From Incurvaria masculella (lineage: Eukaryota > Arthropoda > Insecta > Lepidoptera > Incurvariidae): DNA of 64,000 bases. Both the position numbers and the translations under genes were made by a program. Position 1 is the stretch's first letter. Each line of letters begins with the position of its first letter. The stretch covers positions 3,906,001 through 3,970,000 of the forward strand of contig OX335650.1 in NCBI GenBank assembly GCA_946894095.1, in the 5' to 3' direction. The notes under the pieces are model-generated. The model did not search any database. It was given only the letters and a program-made list of their open reading frames with translations, and was not told the origin of the DNA. This document shows, one piece after another, positions 33,001-40,790 of this stretch.

Positions 33001-35589
33001 ATATATATTCACTTTCGTGTGCAGCATCACTCACATTCGGTTCTTTATGTACAAAATTGTATGCATATTTCATTGCAATGTTGGATACACCTACTTTACT
33101 ACGCCAAATGTTGCGTAATGTAATGCATACAAAGAGAAAGGGAAACAATACATTACTCATGTAGTACATTTTAGGTAAAGTTGTGCCTATAAATAATCTG
33201 TGCATATGTAGGTACATGTAGGTATGTACAAGCTCTTTAGAGAACGTTCATAAACCACGTGACGCAGTTTAGACCACTTTTGAACTCCCCCTCTCCCCCT
33301 CGTGTCCGGTGACCAACTGCTCAAAAAGCCCGCTATTTCTGATATTTGTGGGGAAGATTTGAATAGGCCAATACAACACACATAAAGATTTACGTAACCA
33401 AAACCATGAAATAAAAAAGATTTTATTACAATAATATGTTTTATTTATAAGTTGAATATGAAGGATCGCGGGGGAAGTGGAGGGCCAGGAGCGCTTGGCA
33501 CGGCATGACTCTGCTTCGTTGCGTTCCGTCACGTGACTCGGGCCGGTAATCGTGACCAGTCGTTACCGAGAGCCGGACCCCTTCCTCCCACTAAATCCGT
33601 CGCGTGGTTTATGAACGCTCCCTTATCGAGTGCGACGGCCTTCATTTATTTTTATCAAAATTAATCTGATCTTGTTACGTTTAGCTTAGACACATTGATA
33701 ATGAGGTGATGTTAATTGCTATGAGACAAAATCTTTATTATCTTTTATGAAATGTAAAACAGAAGCCTCGTTCGTTTGATAAAAGGAGTAAAGTACGTGT
33801 CGGAACGTGACAAGCCTATGCGTCTGTCGCGCCTAGACCGCGGCCTATACGGCCTATTGGCAAGGCCAACGTTGAGTAAACCAGACTGTAGCGTCGCGGC
33901 ATCGGTTCGTTATATGGCATTTGTTGTCAAATTGGTTGCAGGGCATACCTCTAGCCCTAGCTAGTCCATTCCTGAACGTTCGTCTTCGCCTCGCCCGCAG
34001 GTACATATTCTTCAACCGTGCGTGGTGGGTCCCCGAGCTGCTGATGTCGAGCGGAGACCTGCGCGCGCTGGAACGGATGTTCCGTGAGGAAGGCAGCGCT
34101 TACGTCACCGACGAGGATCTCGAGTGTTACAAGTACACCTTCGGCAAGCCTGGTGAGTGACGCTATTCCCGAATGAGCTTTTTTTTGACCTCGCTAGATA
34201 TTCTCCGCTCTTTCGGTCATTGACTGAATTTGGCAAGTTACTTTAGGTCGCGTAATCTAAAATATCTAGCGAGTTCAGCGCTATGGATGTCGCTTGCAAT
34301 ATATCAGCAGAATTAGTTTTAGTTCAAGATGACACTTCACATTGATGAATTTAATGAGTCTGAGTGTAGATTACCTTCAAGTATTGGTCTTGTAAAGATT
34401 CACATCACAGTATCAACAAAATGTACCTAGAAATAACTACCTGTTATTTCCACGCATTGGTTCGATCAACGAGCTTACTTTATGATGGGTTCGACACACT
34501 GGTTAGGCCAATGTATGCTGCGCTGCCATCATCAGTTTTTGGAAGAAATAAAAAAATATCGATGGTTTTCCTACAATTGGTCAATTATCTCCTATTGAAT
34601 TAAGTTGCAAATAGGCATTGCTCCCACAATGGCTTACTGATGTAGGTAGGTAGTTATCATCCGAAGTGTGTGCCCGTTATCGTCTAGGGCAGAGACACAA
34701 CAAAAGCAACGATGTATTCTTGTCAATGTGCATTGTGACCTCGTGCCAGACAGACGACTGATTAATCGTCCCTGACCTGAGTCCATGGTCATCCGTGTCG
34801 GAGGTATGTAGGTATCAATGTAATACAACTTATGGAACCATGCTCCAAAAATACGTGTACAGTTTCGTGTTTTTATTTGGTTAAATTGGAAATATAAATA
34901 ATTGGTTAGATTTTTTTTGAAAAAAACAAATTCGCTGAACTCTCTTGTTTTATTGATAGGTTATGAAGAGCCTTTGGAATCTAAATGCTATAGATAAGTA
35001 GGTCATACATCTATATCGGCAGGCAAAGCCGCGGGAGCGTAGGCCGAAATACCCTGCTAGAACAATATCTAAGAAGGTTAAATAGCACCTTTGGATTCCC
35101 TAAGTATTATTCCCACATACCAGATTTGCCCTACTTTGCAATAAGGCGATGTTCGCCCCAAAACACCTGTCAATATCGACTTTACTTCTTTCCTTTGCTA
35201 TCACGCTTATTTTTGCGCCAAAAAATTCGACCGAACGAAAGGCAAGGGGTCGATCACGATGTTGGGCCGGACCGCTCGATTCGATAAGACATTTTTTCTG
35301 GCCTCCAGGCGCGTTCACACCGCCGATCAACTACTACCGCGAGAACTTCTCGTACATGCCGCTCTCCCCCGCGCCCGCGCCACCGCCGAGCGCCGCGCAG
35401 CCGCCGTGCCTGTTCGCGCACGCCGAGCGCGACGCGTACCTCGTACCGGGGCACGGGAGCCTCGTGAGCGCGCAGTACCCGCGCGTGGAGACCGTCACGC
35501 TCGAAGGCTGCGGGCACTTCTGCCAGCAGGAGCGCCCGGAGCGCGTCAACGCTCTCATCGAGCAGTTCCTGAGCAAGCATAATCTCTGA
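15025..35589 (+). CDS. Membrane-anchored epoxide hydrolase (EPHX4-like alpha/beta hydrolase)
   Basis: Exons 15025-15219, 28753-28877, 29578-29690, 32205-32373, 34001-34152 and 35309-35589 keep phase and give 344 codons. Residues about 10-35 form a hydrophobic N-terminal anchor (LLLVLLMAAA). The hydrolase fold shows the HGYPEFWYSW oxyanion loop (H86), VVAIDMRGYGDSEKP, and VAHDWGG with the nucleophile Asp155. A cap domain follows (YIFFNRAWWVPEL, then NYYR with the expected epoxide-polarising Tyr near 260). Asp293 (ERDAYLVPG) and His321 (GCGHFCQQE) complete the triad. Family enzymes open lipid epoxides to diols through an ester intermediate. The anchor and length fit the EPHX3/EPHX4 group better than microsomal or juvenile-hormone epoxide hydrolases; the substrate is unknown. 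The first intron would be 13.5 kb. A second possible first exon is at 19264. Introns 3 and 4 carry dead copies of exons 3 and 4. Confidence 0.85.
15220..15670 (+). other. Start of epoxide hydrolase intron 1
   Basis: Nothing beyond intronic sequence is recognised between the GTAAGT donor of exon 1a and the first SINE. Confidence 0.4.
15671..16059 (+). mobile_element. SINE family A (type 2 head), near full length
   Basis: The head differs from type 1: CTTGCGATTCGATAAGCTGG, GTGAAGCACCTCTGAGCG and CTGGCCGTGGTTCGAATTCC, where GGTTCGAATTCC is a good B box. The body from GGTCCCCTTCC and GGTGGTAGGG to CCATCTATGTCCAGTTACAT is shared with type 1. It ends in an A tract. Confidence 0.75.
16077..16235 (-). 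mobile_element. SINE family A fragment
   Basis: Body segment only, recognised by ATTGAACTGGATGGAAAACAC, CAATGCGATGGTA and GACCTAGAGTTTTACGTGGA. Head and tail are absent. Confidence 0.6.
16610..16900 (-). repeat. Interspersed repeat R1, copy 2
   Basis: Inverted copy of 166-453, including GGCACGGTACAAAATCGTGC and GATGCAACATGTCCAC. Confidence 0.7.
17098..17145. repeat. Short repeat R2, copy 1
   Basis: TTCTTTCCCCGTTTGTATGG and the following AGTTCAGCGGGATGG recur inverted at the end of the window (63955-64000). Confidence 0.5.
17146..17797. other. Intronic, no gene seen
   Basis: AT-rich stretch of epoxide hydrolase intron 1 without recognisable coding or repeat features. Confidence 0.35.
17798..18091 (+). 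mobile_element. Lepidopteran GGTTCCGTACC repeat
   Basis: Full-length copy from TTTTTAGGGTTCCGTACCC to the GTGCGATTCCAACTCGCAC hairpin. It abuts the SINE that begins at 18089. Confidence 0.8.
18089..18530 (-). mobile_element. SINE family A interrupted by a GGTTCCGTACC element
   Basis: Minus-strand SINE: the 3' end (GTGACTGGACATGGATGG) runs to about 18216 and the body resumes at about 18411 (TTATTGCCGCTTTGACCATC). The missing middle is occupied by another repeat, so this SINE is the older insertion. Confidence 0.75.
18217..18410 (-). mobile_element. GGTTCCGTACC element nested in a SINE
   Basis: It begins with the CGGCCAAGTGCGAGTCGGAC hairpin end and finishes at GGGTACGGAACCCTAAAAA, in minus orientation. 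Its central part is shortened. Confidence 0.75.
18525..18908. mobile_element. Two further SINE family A pieces
   Basis: A minus-strand 3' piece (about 18525-18619) is joined to a plus-strand copy (18620-18908). The latter starts CGGCTCGTAGCCTAGTGGCT, has lost its B box, and contains a run of about 17 T in the body. Confidence 0.65.
19264..19479 (+). CDS. Alternative first exon of the epoxide hydrolase (exon 1b)
   Basis: The ATG opens 72 codons ending at AAC|GTAAGT, the same phase 0 junction as exon 1a. The encoded anchor (VLVTNAWTLYYSVQVLLGLL) and the PKYGKHKNHKIN end are paralogous to exon 1a (NALTLYYGAKMLLL, PKYGVHKYLKAN). It can splice to 28753 to give a 351-codon enzyme. Otherwise it is the surviving first exon of a tandem duplicate gene. 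Which promoter is used cannot be told from sequence. Confidence 0.7.
19493..19615 (-). mobile_element. SINE family B tail fragment
   Basis: It shares the GTATAATCGACCGTGAAGCA / AGGACACATTAATT segment with 20326-20500, 48893-49040 and 49190-49345. Confidence 0.5.
20326..20500 (-). mobile_element. tRNA-derived SINE family B
   Basis: Read on the minus strand: an A-box-like ATTGGTAGACAC, about 35 bp later a B box (GGTTCGGGTCCC), then AAGGCTCTTTCTTTAATTAA and GTGTCCTTGGTTCAC. It is distinct from family A. Three other copies or fragments occur in this window, plus an isolated head at 38143. Confidence 0.6.
20501..21340. other. Intronic, mostly unassigned
   Basis: This includes 20680-20712, which repeats the TTCCTTGG...GCTTAGTACGAAA motif of 19588-19618. 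The rest is AT-rich and unrecognised. Confidence 0.35.
21341..21719 (-). mobile_element. SINE family A (type 2 head), full length
   Basis: Minus strand: head GCCTTGGTAGCTTAGTTGCG (A box TAGCTTAGTTG) and a B-box-like GTGGTTCGGATTCC, then the shared body and an A tract at 21341-21348. It is the best type 2 reference copy. Confidence 0.8.
21811..22086 (+). mobile_element. Lepidopteran GGTTCCGTACC repeat
   Basis: It has the TTTTTAGGGTTCCGTACCC start, a (CCGT)4 tract and the CCGCTATAACAACAAATAGG segment. It is truncated before the terminal hairpin, leaving CTCGCACTTGGCCGGTTTTT. Confidence 0.8.
22087..22499. other. Intronic, nothing recognised
   Basis: No coding or repeat features seen between the flanking elements. 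Confidence 0.35.
22500..23711 (-). pseudogene. Non-LTR retrotransposon, reverse transcriptase to C-terminus
   Basis: Minus-strand translation shows reverse-transcriptase blocks in order: LEHYGVRGVALNWFSTYL, FGVPQGSILAPTLFLIFIND and the catalytic LYADDATFIS. After a frameshift come YGIEFWGSAEVSRVF and the tail HKYDTRNKGNVTQKKHY ... IYNKLPKQIRQEL. This is the CR1/Jockey-group layout. The 5' part is cut off by the element at 23712-24041 and frames are broken, so it is inactive. Confidence 0.8.
23712..24041 (-). mobile_element. Lepidopteran GGTTCCGTACC repeat, inserted in a LINE
   Basis: It starts with the GCCAAGTGCGAGTCGGACTC hairpin end and finishes at TTTGGGTACGGGACCAC. It abuts the truncated reverse transcriptase, so that reading frame runs artificially into it. 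Confidence 0.75.
24042..24379. other. Intronic, nothing recognised
   Basis: Two overlapping open frames here show no domain and are not called. Confidence 0.35.
24380..24815 (+). mobile_element. SINE family A (type 1), diverged full-length copy
   Basis: B box GGTTCAAATCCC, the ATGCACCACTTTCTTTCTAT segment, GCCCGCCCGGGTTGGTACCA, the TTCAATGCAGCTGTGCTCAT segment and an A-rich end at about 24805. Confidence 0.7.
24861..24991. mobile_element. Small MITE with AGTCGTATTCAGAG-type ends
   Basis: The left end GCAGTCGTATTCAGAGCG is the inverted counterpart of the right end CACTCTGAATACGGCTGT. The interior carries TTAGTACGGGATTAGTAC. A fragment of the same family (CACTCTGAATACGACCGT) is at about 27180-27282. 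Confidence 0.6.
24992..25655. other. Intronic, nothing recognised
   Basis: AT-rich; no domain-bearing frame or clear repeat. Confidence 0.35.
25656..26220. mobile_element. Foldback MITE with long terminal inverted repeats, copy 2
   Basis: The termini GGAGGTCGTGACAAAAATGG and CCAAAAATGTTGTGACCTCC are inverted, and similarity extends inward for over 100 bp. It matches 465-1006. Confidence 0.75.
26481..26666. mobile_element. Hairpin element with about 60-bp inner arms
   Basis: The outer ends GCCCTACTACGAAC and GTTCGTATTAGGGGC are inverted. Inside, ATATTGTATGCGTTTGACAG and the following bases pair nearly perfectly with the downstream arm around a short loop (GAAAGCGCTGTCG). GCGATATCGCC-type motifs lie in both arms. 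It is a compact foldback MITE; an RNA from it would form a long stem. Confidence 0.7.
26957..27061. mobile_element. Head-to-head GGTTCCGTACC element (palindrome)
   Basis: TTTTTAGGGTTCCGTACCC and the next 16 bases at the left are mirrored by CTTTGGGTACGGAACCCT at the right, joined through a (CGGA)n tract. Two 5' ends of the family meet in opposite orientation. Confidence 0.75.
27062..28029. other. Intronic, mostly unassigned
   Basis: Apart from the MITE fragment near 27180-27282, I recognise nothing here. Confidence 0.35.
28030..28275 (+). mobile_element. SINE family A fragment
   Basis: B-box-like GGGTTCATCCCC, the GCATCACTTTCCTTCTCTTT segment, GGTGGTAGGGTTAACCC and CCCACCCAGTTCAA; truncated at both ends. 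Confidence 0.65.
28925..29140 (+). pseudogene. LINE C-terminal fragment (CR1-like)
   Basis: Plus-strand translation DMFTLANTKNLRGHSKKL, then RRHFLANRV, a stop, and in the next frame NSLPSKVVNAVSVNSFKNKL matches the conserved tail that follows CR1-type reverse transcriptases (RGHS.KL ... WN.LP..VV.A.SVN.FK..L). It lies in intron 2 of the epoxide hydrolase, 48 bp after exon 2. Confidence 0.7.
29716..30116 (+). pseudogene. Three dead tandem copies of epoxide hydrolase exon 3
   Basis: Downstream of intact exon 3 (29578-29690) lie copies at 29716-29823, 29849-29961 and 30009-30116. Each still translates to RGY/RGF ... ITNMADDL...LVRQL. The first two are preceded by a 25-bp spacer that begins GTTTGT and ends GCAG; the spacer before the third is longer. 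The first copy has lost 5 bp and changes phase. The second and third have TAG at the position of Glu in DSEKPE. Spacers are too short to be introns, so these are exon-derived tandem duplicates. Confidence 0.8.
30117..31698 (+). other. Intron 3 of the epoxide hydrolase; one unexplained open frame
   Basis: At 30299-30559 a short frame ends IQRGNAASVLGTF...EEYFNLV followed by TAG. Its composition looks protein-like but I cannot name a family, and it has no supported start. It could be a processed fragment of another gene or repeat-encoded. The rest is AT-rich and unassigned. Confidence 0.35.
31699..31884 (+). mobile_element. Diverged relative of the GGTTCCGTACC repeat
   Basis: It starts AGGGTCCCGTCGCAAAAAGC and ends with a CGTGAACACGTTCACG hairpin followed by CTTGACCGGTTTTT, the same architecture as the family's 3' end with a different hairpin sequence. 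Confidence 0.5.
32455..32851 (+). pseudogene. Two dead tandem copies of epoxide hydrolase exon 4
   Basis: After intact exon 4 (32205-32373) follow copies at 32455-32620 and 32694-32851. The first keeps LVAHDWGGCVGWHYREL but has a short deletion after LYP that shifts frame. The second reads LVGND-stop-GGCLGW, so the Trp after the catalytic Asp is a stop and the His before it is Asn. Both retain the GTAAG donor, but the AG acceptor is weak or lost (second copy ACG). Confidence 0.85.
32852..33239. other. Intronic, nothing recognised
   Basis: Part of intron 4 of the epoxide hydrolase. No coding signal. Confidence 0.35.
33240..33624. mobile_element. Foldback element with GTTCATAAACCACG ends
   Basis: The left end AACGTTCATAAACCACGTGA is inverted at the right end (CGCGTGGTTTATGAACGCTC), about 30 bp of imperfect terminal repeat. 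A related end (ATTAATGGACGCTCCTT) is at 38042-38130. Confidence 0.65.
33625..34000. other. Intronic, nothing recognised
   Basis: End of intron 4, closing with a pyrimidine-rich tract and the GCAG acceptor at 34000. Confidence 0.4.
34153..35308 (+). other. Intron 5 of the epoxide hydrolase
   Basis: No genes or clear repeats recognised. Confidence 0.4.
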
Positions 35590-36174
35590 TGGGAACTCGA
35601 ATATCCGACGGGTTTGATGCGATTCAATATGAAAGATGAATACTTATGCAAACTGCAACTTTATATGTAAACGAAATTCTAGAAATAGATTTATAAGTTT
35701 TTGGTTCCTATTGATCTTCTAAATTTAGTATAGTGTCAGTTTTGGGAGTCTATAACTGATACCTACCACGTCTTAATGATAATTATGTGTACATGTAAAA
35801 AATATAGAGATAGTTACTTGTAATTAGTATTTTTTTCTCACAACATGTCCTTTACTGTTAAAGGACAACAACCTCCGTTGTTGATCACTTGAGGAGTCAC
35901 CCACACATTCGTTTTCCTGATTAAATTCCTCGTTGAGGAAAACAACTGCATGTTCAAAGTCTAAACGGAATGCGGAAGTACCATAGCGGTAGAAATTATT
36001 AGATGTTTTAATCTTTTGTTAAACCATAATTTGCAGCTGGGCCTTGTCTAAAATATTTTTTCTCTCTTTTATTATAATAGCCTTTAAATGCGGAGAAATA
36101 ATACAATTTTGAAATAAGATCACAATCTAAATGCTACTGCATTAATTAAATTCCTTAGTAGAACAGATTAAGAC

Positions 36175-36180
36175 AATAAA
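36175..36180 (+). terminator. Possible polyadenylation signal, epoxide hydrolase
   Basis: First AATAAA after the stop codon, about 590 bp downstream. A variant signal nearer the stop may be used instead. Confidence 0.3.
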
Positions 36181-36375
36181 CAAAGAACAAAAGAAGTAGC
36201 AACCCTGAGTTTAAATTACTTACAAATAATTTACTTTACTGAAGTTAGTTACGGGTAAATATTGCCGTACAACATTACTTCGCAGAATGTGTTCATTATA
36301 AGCGGACACTATTGGATGGTGCAATAATACAGAATGTTTAGAAAGTTTAAATGAGGAAGTCATAATTCAGAAAAT

Positions 36376-36485
36376 AATTCTGCCCTCCTTATTCAAAAGG
36401 CGGTAACTACATATGAGGCACATAATATAGTTACCCCTTTTTGCTAAAGCAAAAAAATCTGAATATGAATAAGGAGGGCAGAATT
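36376..36485. mobile_element. 110-bp foldback element
   Basis: Perfect 20-bp terminal inverted repeats, AATTCTGCCCTCCTTATTCA and its complement, with further internal pairing (GGTAAC/GTTACC). Confidence 0.7.
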
Positions 36486-36602
36486 CATCTTGACAACAGT
36501 CCAATCTGACATTGACCTGAGCGGAGCCGGGTACCTCAGCTAGTCTGTTTGTAAAATTCGATATGTTTGAATCAAAAATATACTCGGAAAAATTTTTTGG
36601 AC

Positions 36603-36608
36603 ATTTAT
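36603..36608 (-). terminator. Polyadenylation signal of the Ala/Pro-rich gene
   Basis: AATAAA on the minus strand about 84 bp after the stop codon, a normal distance. Confidence 0.65.
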
Positions 36609-36691
36609 TACTTCATAACTGACTAAAACATACAAAAACCATAGATGAAAAAGTCTCTAAAACATACATTTCTGACATATCGACCCACATT

Positions 36692-38435
36692 TTACCAGCA
36701 TACAGGGGCAGGAGCCGGCAGGTGGATCGGAGCAGGCGCGGGTGCAGCACAGGGGGCAGGAGCTGGCAGGTAGACTGGGGCAGGGGCTGGAGCTGGTAGG
36801 TAGATCGGAGCAGGCGCGGGTGCAGCACAGGGGGTAGGAGCTGGTAGGTAGATCGGAGCAGGCGCGGGTGCAGCACAGGGGGCAGGAGCTGGCAGGTAGA
36901 CTGGGGCAGGGGCAGGAGCTGGTAGGTAGATCGGAGCAGGCGCGGGTGCAGCGCAGGGGGTAGGAGCTGGTAGGTAGATCGGAGCAGGCGCGGGTGCAGC
37001 GCAGGGGGTAGGAGCTGGTAGGTAGATCGGAGCAGGCGCGGGTGCAGCGCAGGGAGCAGGAGCTGGCAGGTAAACTGGGGCAGGGGCAGGAGCTGGTAGG
37101 TAGATCGGAGCAGGCGCGGGTGCAGCGCAGGGGGTAGGAGCTGGTAGGTAGATCGGAGCAGGCGCGGGTGCAGCGCAGGGAGCAGGAGCTGGCAGGTAAA
37201 CTGGGGCAGGGGCAGGAGCTGGTAGGTAGATCGGAGCAGGCGCGGGTGCAGCGCAGGGGGTAGGAGCTGGTAGGTAGATCGGAGCAGGCGCGGGTGCAGC
37301 GCAGGGAGCAGGAGCTGGCAGGTAAACTGGGGCAGGGGCAGGAGCTGGTAGGTAGATCGGAGCAGGCGCGGGTGCAGCGCAGGGGGTAGGAGCTGGTAGG
37401 TAGATCGGAGCAGGCGCGGGTGCAGCGCAGGGGGCCGGTGCTGGCAGATAGGCCGGAGTAGGCGCTGGCAGGTAGACTGGAGCGGGCGCAGGAGCGCCGC
37501 ACGGTGCAGGTAGTATTGTTGGTGGATGGCTCGGCCGGAAACATCCTCGTGGTAGCGATGGCAAACATTGGCCATGAATACTCTGAAACCGTAATAAAAA
37601 ATACGTGCATAAGTGCGTTCAATTAAAATATGTTTTTATGTGACTGGACAGGGACAGCTGCTGTCATACTGAACGTAGGTGTTGTGATATTAGCCTAACA
37701 ATTCAAAATATACTTTCTTACTTTACATACATCCTTATAATACTACATGAATAATTGAATGTTGAATTTTCGTTTTTTTATCTTTAATCAAGAATTAATT
37801 TCCTTCCCTAAGGGAATCCTCCCTAAATGTTAAATCAATGTATATGTATATATCTTATAAACTGTTAAGTACGATACAAGATTTTTTTTTAAATGGCAAA
37901 TGTGAGTGTCAATGCGATAATGTGGGCTTGATTGCGTTGGATTTATTTTAAAAGAACAGAATTTATAATATTGGAAAAAAACTGTTTTACTTAATTTAAC
38001 CCAGTTTTATCCCAATATTACACTGCTTCTCGCGGAAAAAAAACCTGATATTTGCGGAGACCCCCTATCCCCCGTTCGACTCGACTCGCTCCCCCCAAAA
38101 CGCCTTACGTAATTAATGGACGCTCCTTCATGGATTTGGTGGTTGGCGGAATCGGTAGACGCATTGACCGCGAAAGGTTATCTTGCTGGTTCAAGTGCAA
38201 CCAGTCAAGTCTCCAGTTGTTCTTTTTACAGCTTTCCTTACCTCTTTTAGGAAACTAATCGAATACCAACAGTGGATGCAAGATTAGAAACTAATAAACA
38301 TTGAAATTAAAACAAAAAGTGATTTTTTTCCCCCCTAACCCATAACTTGTTGAGGTATAGGTATTTGGAAAATGTTTGTTAACTTACCTGAATTGCGACG
38401 AAGCTTAGGAAAAATACGTTTCGGAACCACGCCAT
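36692..38435 (-). CDS. Secreted Ala/Pro-rich tandem-repeat protein, two exons
   Basis: Exon 1 (38435-38388) encodes a 16-residue signal-peptide core, MAWFRNVFFLSFVAIQ, ending CAG|GTAAGT. Exon 2 (37582-36692) continues SIHGQCLPSLPRGC and gives 312 residues in all, with cleavage likely near SIHG|QC. The body alternates CAAPAPAPIYLPAP and APAPVYLPAPAP blocks in a 42-residue higher-order unit. IYLPAP occurs eleven times and cysteines are regularly spaced. The short signal-peptide exon followed by a low-complexity body is typical of insect extracellular matrix proteins such as cuticle, eggshell, silk or peritrophic proteins. I cannot say which. The frame is chosen because it alone joins the signal-peptide exon in phase. 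Confidence 0.8.
36700..37440. repeat. Coding minisatellite, 126-bp higher-order unit
   Basis: The landmark GGCAGGTAAACTGGGGCAGG recurs at 37065, 37191 and 37317, exactly 126 bp apart. Subunits are of about 48 and 30 bp. Variation between units is limited to a few synonymous or A/V/T changes, indicating recent homogenisation. Confidence 0.9.
37632..37700 (-). mobile_element. SINE family A 3' fragment
   Basis: TTTTTATGTGACTGGACAGG and GTGATATTAGCCTAAC mark the 3' end; it lies in the intron of the Ala/Pro-rich gene. Confidence 0.55.
38042..38260 (+). repeat. Foldback-end fragment and SINE family B head
   Basis: 38042-38130 ends in ATTAATGGACGCTCCTT, like the element at 33240. 38143-38210 carries GGCGGAATCGGTAGACGC and CTGGTTCAAGTGCAACCAG. 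These correspond to the A and B boxes of family B SINEs, not an intact tRNA. Confidence 0.45.
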
Positions 38436-38510
38436 CTTTTCTGATCAATGTTGGTTTAGTGTAGTGAAGTCAATACGGCTATTGAATGATTATTGGATTG
38501 TTTTCATACT

Positions 38511-38519
38511 CTTTATATA
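38511..38519 (-). promoter_or_regulatory. TATA box of the Ala/Pro-rich gene
   Basis: TATATAAAG on the minus strand, 76 bp before the start codon, leaves room for a 5' UTR of about 50 bp. A strong TATA box fits a highly and tissue-specifically expressed structural gene. Confidence 0.65.
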
Positions 38520-39470
38520 CACAAAAATGTGTAAGACATCTTCAACGCATTAATAAACGTGCCTATGATAAGTCACACACCTATAGCAAGTACGTGCACT
38601 CAATCGAACTTCCGTATTTGTGCCAGATCTACAATTTCTGCTGCTCAACAATCCTGATAAACGGTACTTTGTCAACTTTGAAACAACCCTTGGTCAAATA
38701 TGAATTAGGATATGCGAGAATGCACCCAATCGCTTTCATGCTTGGAAATTATACATATAGGTGTAAGAGGATAAATACAACCTCATATTAGATTTTTCAA
38801 CGAAATTTTGATGTCTTATATGCATATATCTAAGTAGGTACTTATTGTCATTGCATCGATTGGTTTAATGCGTTTTGCCTGTATAGCAGTAATACTAACT
38901 TCTAATATTATAAATGCGAAAGTATGTTTGTTGGTATATCCTCCTTTCATGCAGCAACAGAATTGACTTTGATTTTTTGGATGTGATCATTTTGAGGCCA
39001 GTGACATATTTTCATCTCGAAAAATAAAAAAGTTTCGGTGTTGTCACGAGCAGATACAGTCGTTTCGACTGAAATCTATACTCCGGGAATAGACACAAAT
39101 TTGAGATCTCTTTCTGTCATGCTGAAATCAACCATAGAGTTAAAGGGACTTAGGAATTCCTTCTCTTTCCAGTGTATACAATTGAGAGGAAACGACTGTA
39201 CCTACACTGTAAAAACGACTGTAAAAACAATGTTGGTGCGGATCACAGATTAAGTAAATAAGAGCTAGATGGGTTAAAGCGCACGGGATCGTGTCGGCGT
39301 CATAAGAGCAAAATTAGAGCAGAACCGAGTTTCAGATGGAAGGGCCCTCTTGACGCTTGCTGTGTTCCCCTCTGCACAGCCAGGCCGATGCGCTGAAGAA
39401 GGAAACGACCACTGTCTCCAGACGACTCGCGCAGCCTATTACTCCGATGACTTCGGCTAGATTCAGGGTT
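38520..39470. other. Intergenic, mostly unassigned
   Basis: 38900-38975 (TATTATAAATGCGAAAGTATG) resembles the start of a very common lepidopteran repeat; its other end may be represented at 57412. No gene is recognised. Confidence 0.35.
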
Positions 39471-39672
39471 TCTATTTTTTTATTTTTTTTCATGCGACTT
39501 GACATGGATGACCGACACAACTACCCTCTTGACATTAGCCCAATACACCACATTCCCGAAGGAATTAGGTGCCATGCCACGACCTTCCCTTTATGAGCAT
39601 GGCTACATTGAACTGGTTGGAAAAACGGACAATTTTTCATTGCCGCTTCGACCATCTTTTCATCCAATGCGA
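39471..39672 (-). mobile_element. SINE family A, 3' half with A tract
   Basis: Minus strand from the ATCCAATGCGATGGTACAAC segment to GACATTAGCCCAATACACC and CATGGATG, with an A-rich tail (about 39471-39490). Confidence 0.7.
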
Positions 39673-40059
39673 TGGTACAACCCATCGTGGGGGATCGAAC
39701 TTCGATACCCCACTCATTGCAGTGTTGTGGGTTGCCAGATTGTGCTCTAAGTCGGCCACTTCGTCGCAGCCTAGGGGCCTTGTAGGCCTAGGCGGAAAAT
39801 CTGTGCTGTTTATATGGGGAGCGTAATTTTCTTATTCTTGCGCGCCCACCTTATATAGAAAAAGTTATATGTTTGATATCTTAGTGCATAGTGATATCGC
39901 TATTTATATCGCTCTTGTTTTAATGTTATGCATTGACTTGCATATTACAGATGTTATGTCATTATGTCAGCCCATTTCAATAATTATAGCTGGATCTCTT
40001 TATTATTTTCAACAACCGAAATAAGGAAGACAGATATATCGGACATGGCAATGCAGATA

Positions 40060-40570
40060 TGTCACTATGTCACCCCATTGGATTTCGCCACCATCTGTCT
40101 CGCCACTATCTGCATCACCAACATACGAATCGCCAATATCTCTATCGCCAGCGACGGAGCTGCGGCTGGACCGCAGATTCGTCGCCAACGACCTGAGGCG
40201 CATATGCGACTCCAAAAACGGGAGGCGCAGATGCGTCGCCAAAGTGGGTATGGTTATATGTAAATTAAGGTTAGGTTAGGTTACTTAGGTGACGTTACGT
40301 TAGTTAGTTTAGGTTTGGTTGGTTTTGGTTACGTTAGGTTTGATCAGATTAGGTTAGGTTGGATAAGGTTTGGGTAGGTTAGGTTAAATGTCCCGACCCG
40401 CCATACGCCTTCGCACCTACACGTAAAGTGGCGACGAATCTGCGGACCGCAGACGCGTCGCCGGCGATTGAGATATTGGCGATGTATATGTTGGCGATGC
40501 ACATATTGTCGATAAAACTTGGCGACGGAGATATTGGCGATGTAGATGCAGTGCACGCTGTCAAAAATAA
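40060..40570. repeat. Inverted-repeat element enclosing a TTAGG-like tract
   Basis: The left arm (40091-40215; CTATCGCCAGCGACGG, GGACCGCAGATTCGTCGCC) is inverted at the right (40428-40560; GGCGACGAATCTGCGGACCGC, GGCGATTGAGATATTGGCGA). GGCGAT-nn-AGATATT subrepeats occur in both arms. Between them 40262-40388 is rich in GGTTAGGTTAGG, a degenerate form of the insect telomere repeat. Confidence 0.65.
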
Positions 40571-40790
40571 TAAAACATCTGACGTGTCTTTCTTGAATGC
40601 AAAACATTGCAATATGGGTTGGCAAATCTACTAACTTTACTGAAATTTCACACTGTGTGGCCTAGTTATCGTGTTTATAGTCTTCTTTGGTGTTATCGAT
40701 AGACCAGCAATCATTCGCGGTCAGAGTGCGTGGTGTTATGTGAGTGTGCATGTCCCGAAGGCGCTCTATGTGTAGCAAGGAGTCTACGCG

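Noticed and set aside
38143..38210. Sequence resembling a tRNA-Leu (GGCGGAATCGGTAGACGC and CTGGTTCAAGTGC)
   Set aside because: No acceptor stem or anticodon arm can be formed, and the same head occurs in SINE family B copies at 20326 and 48893.
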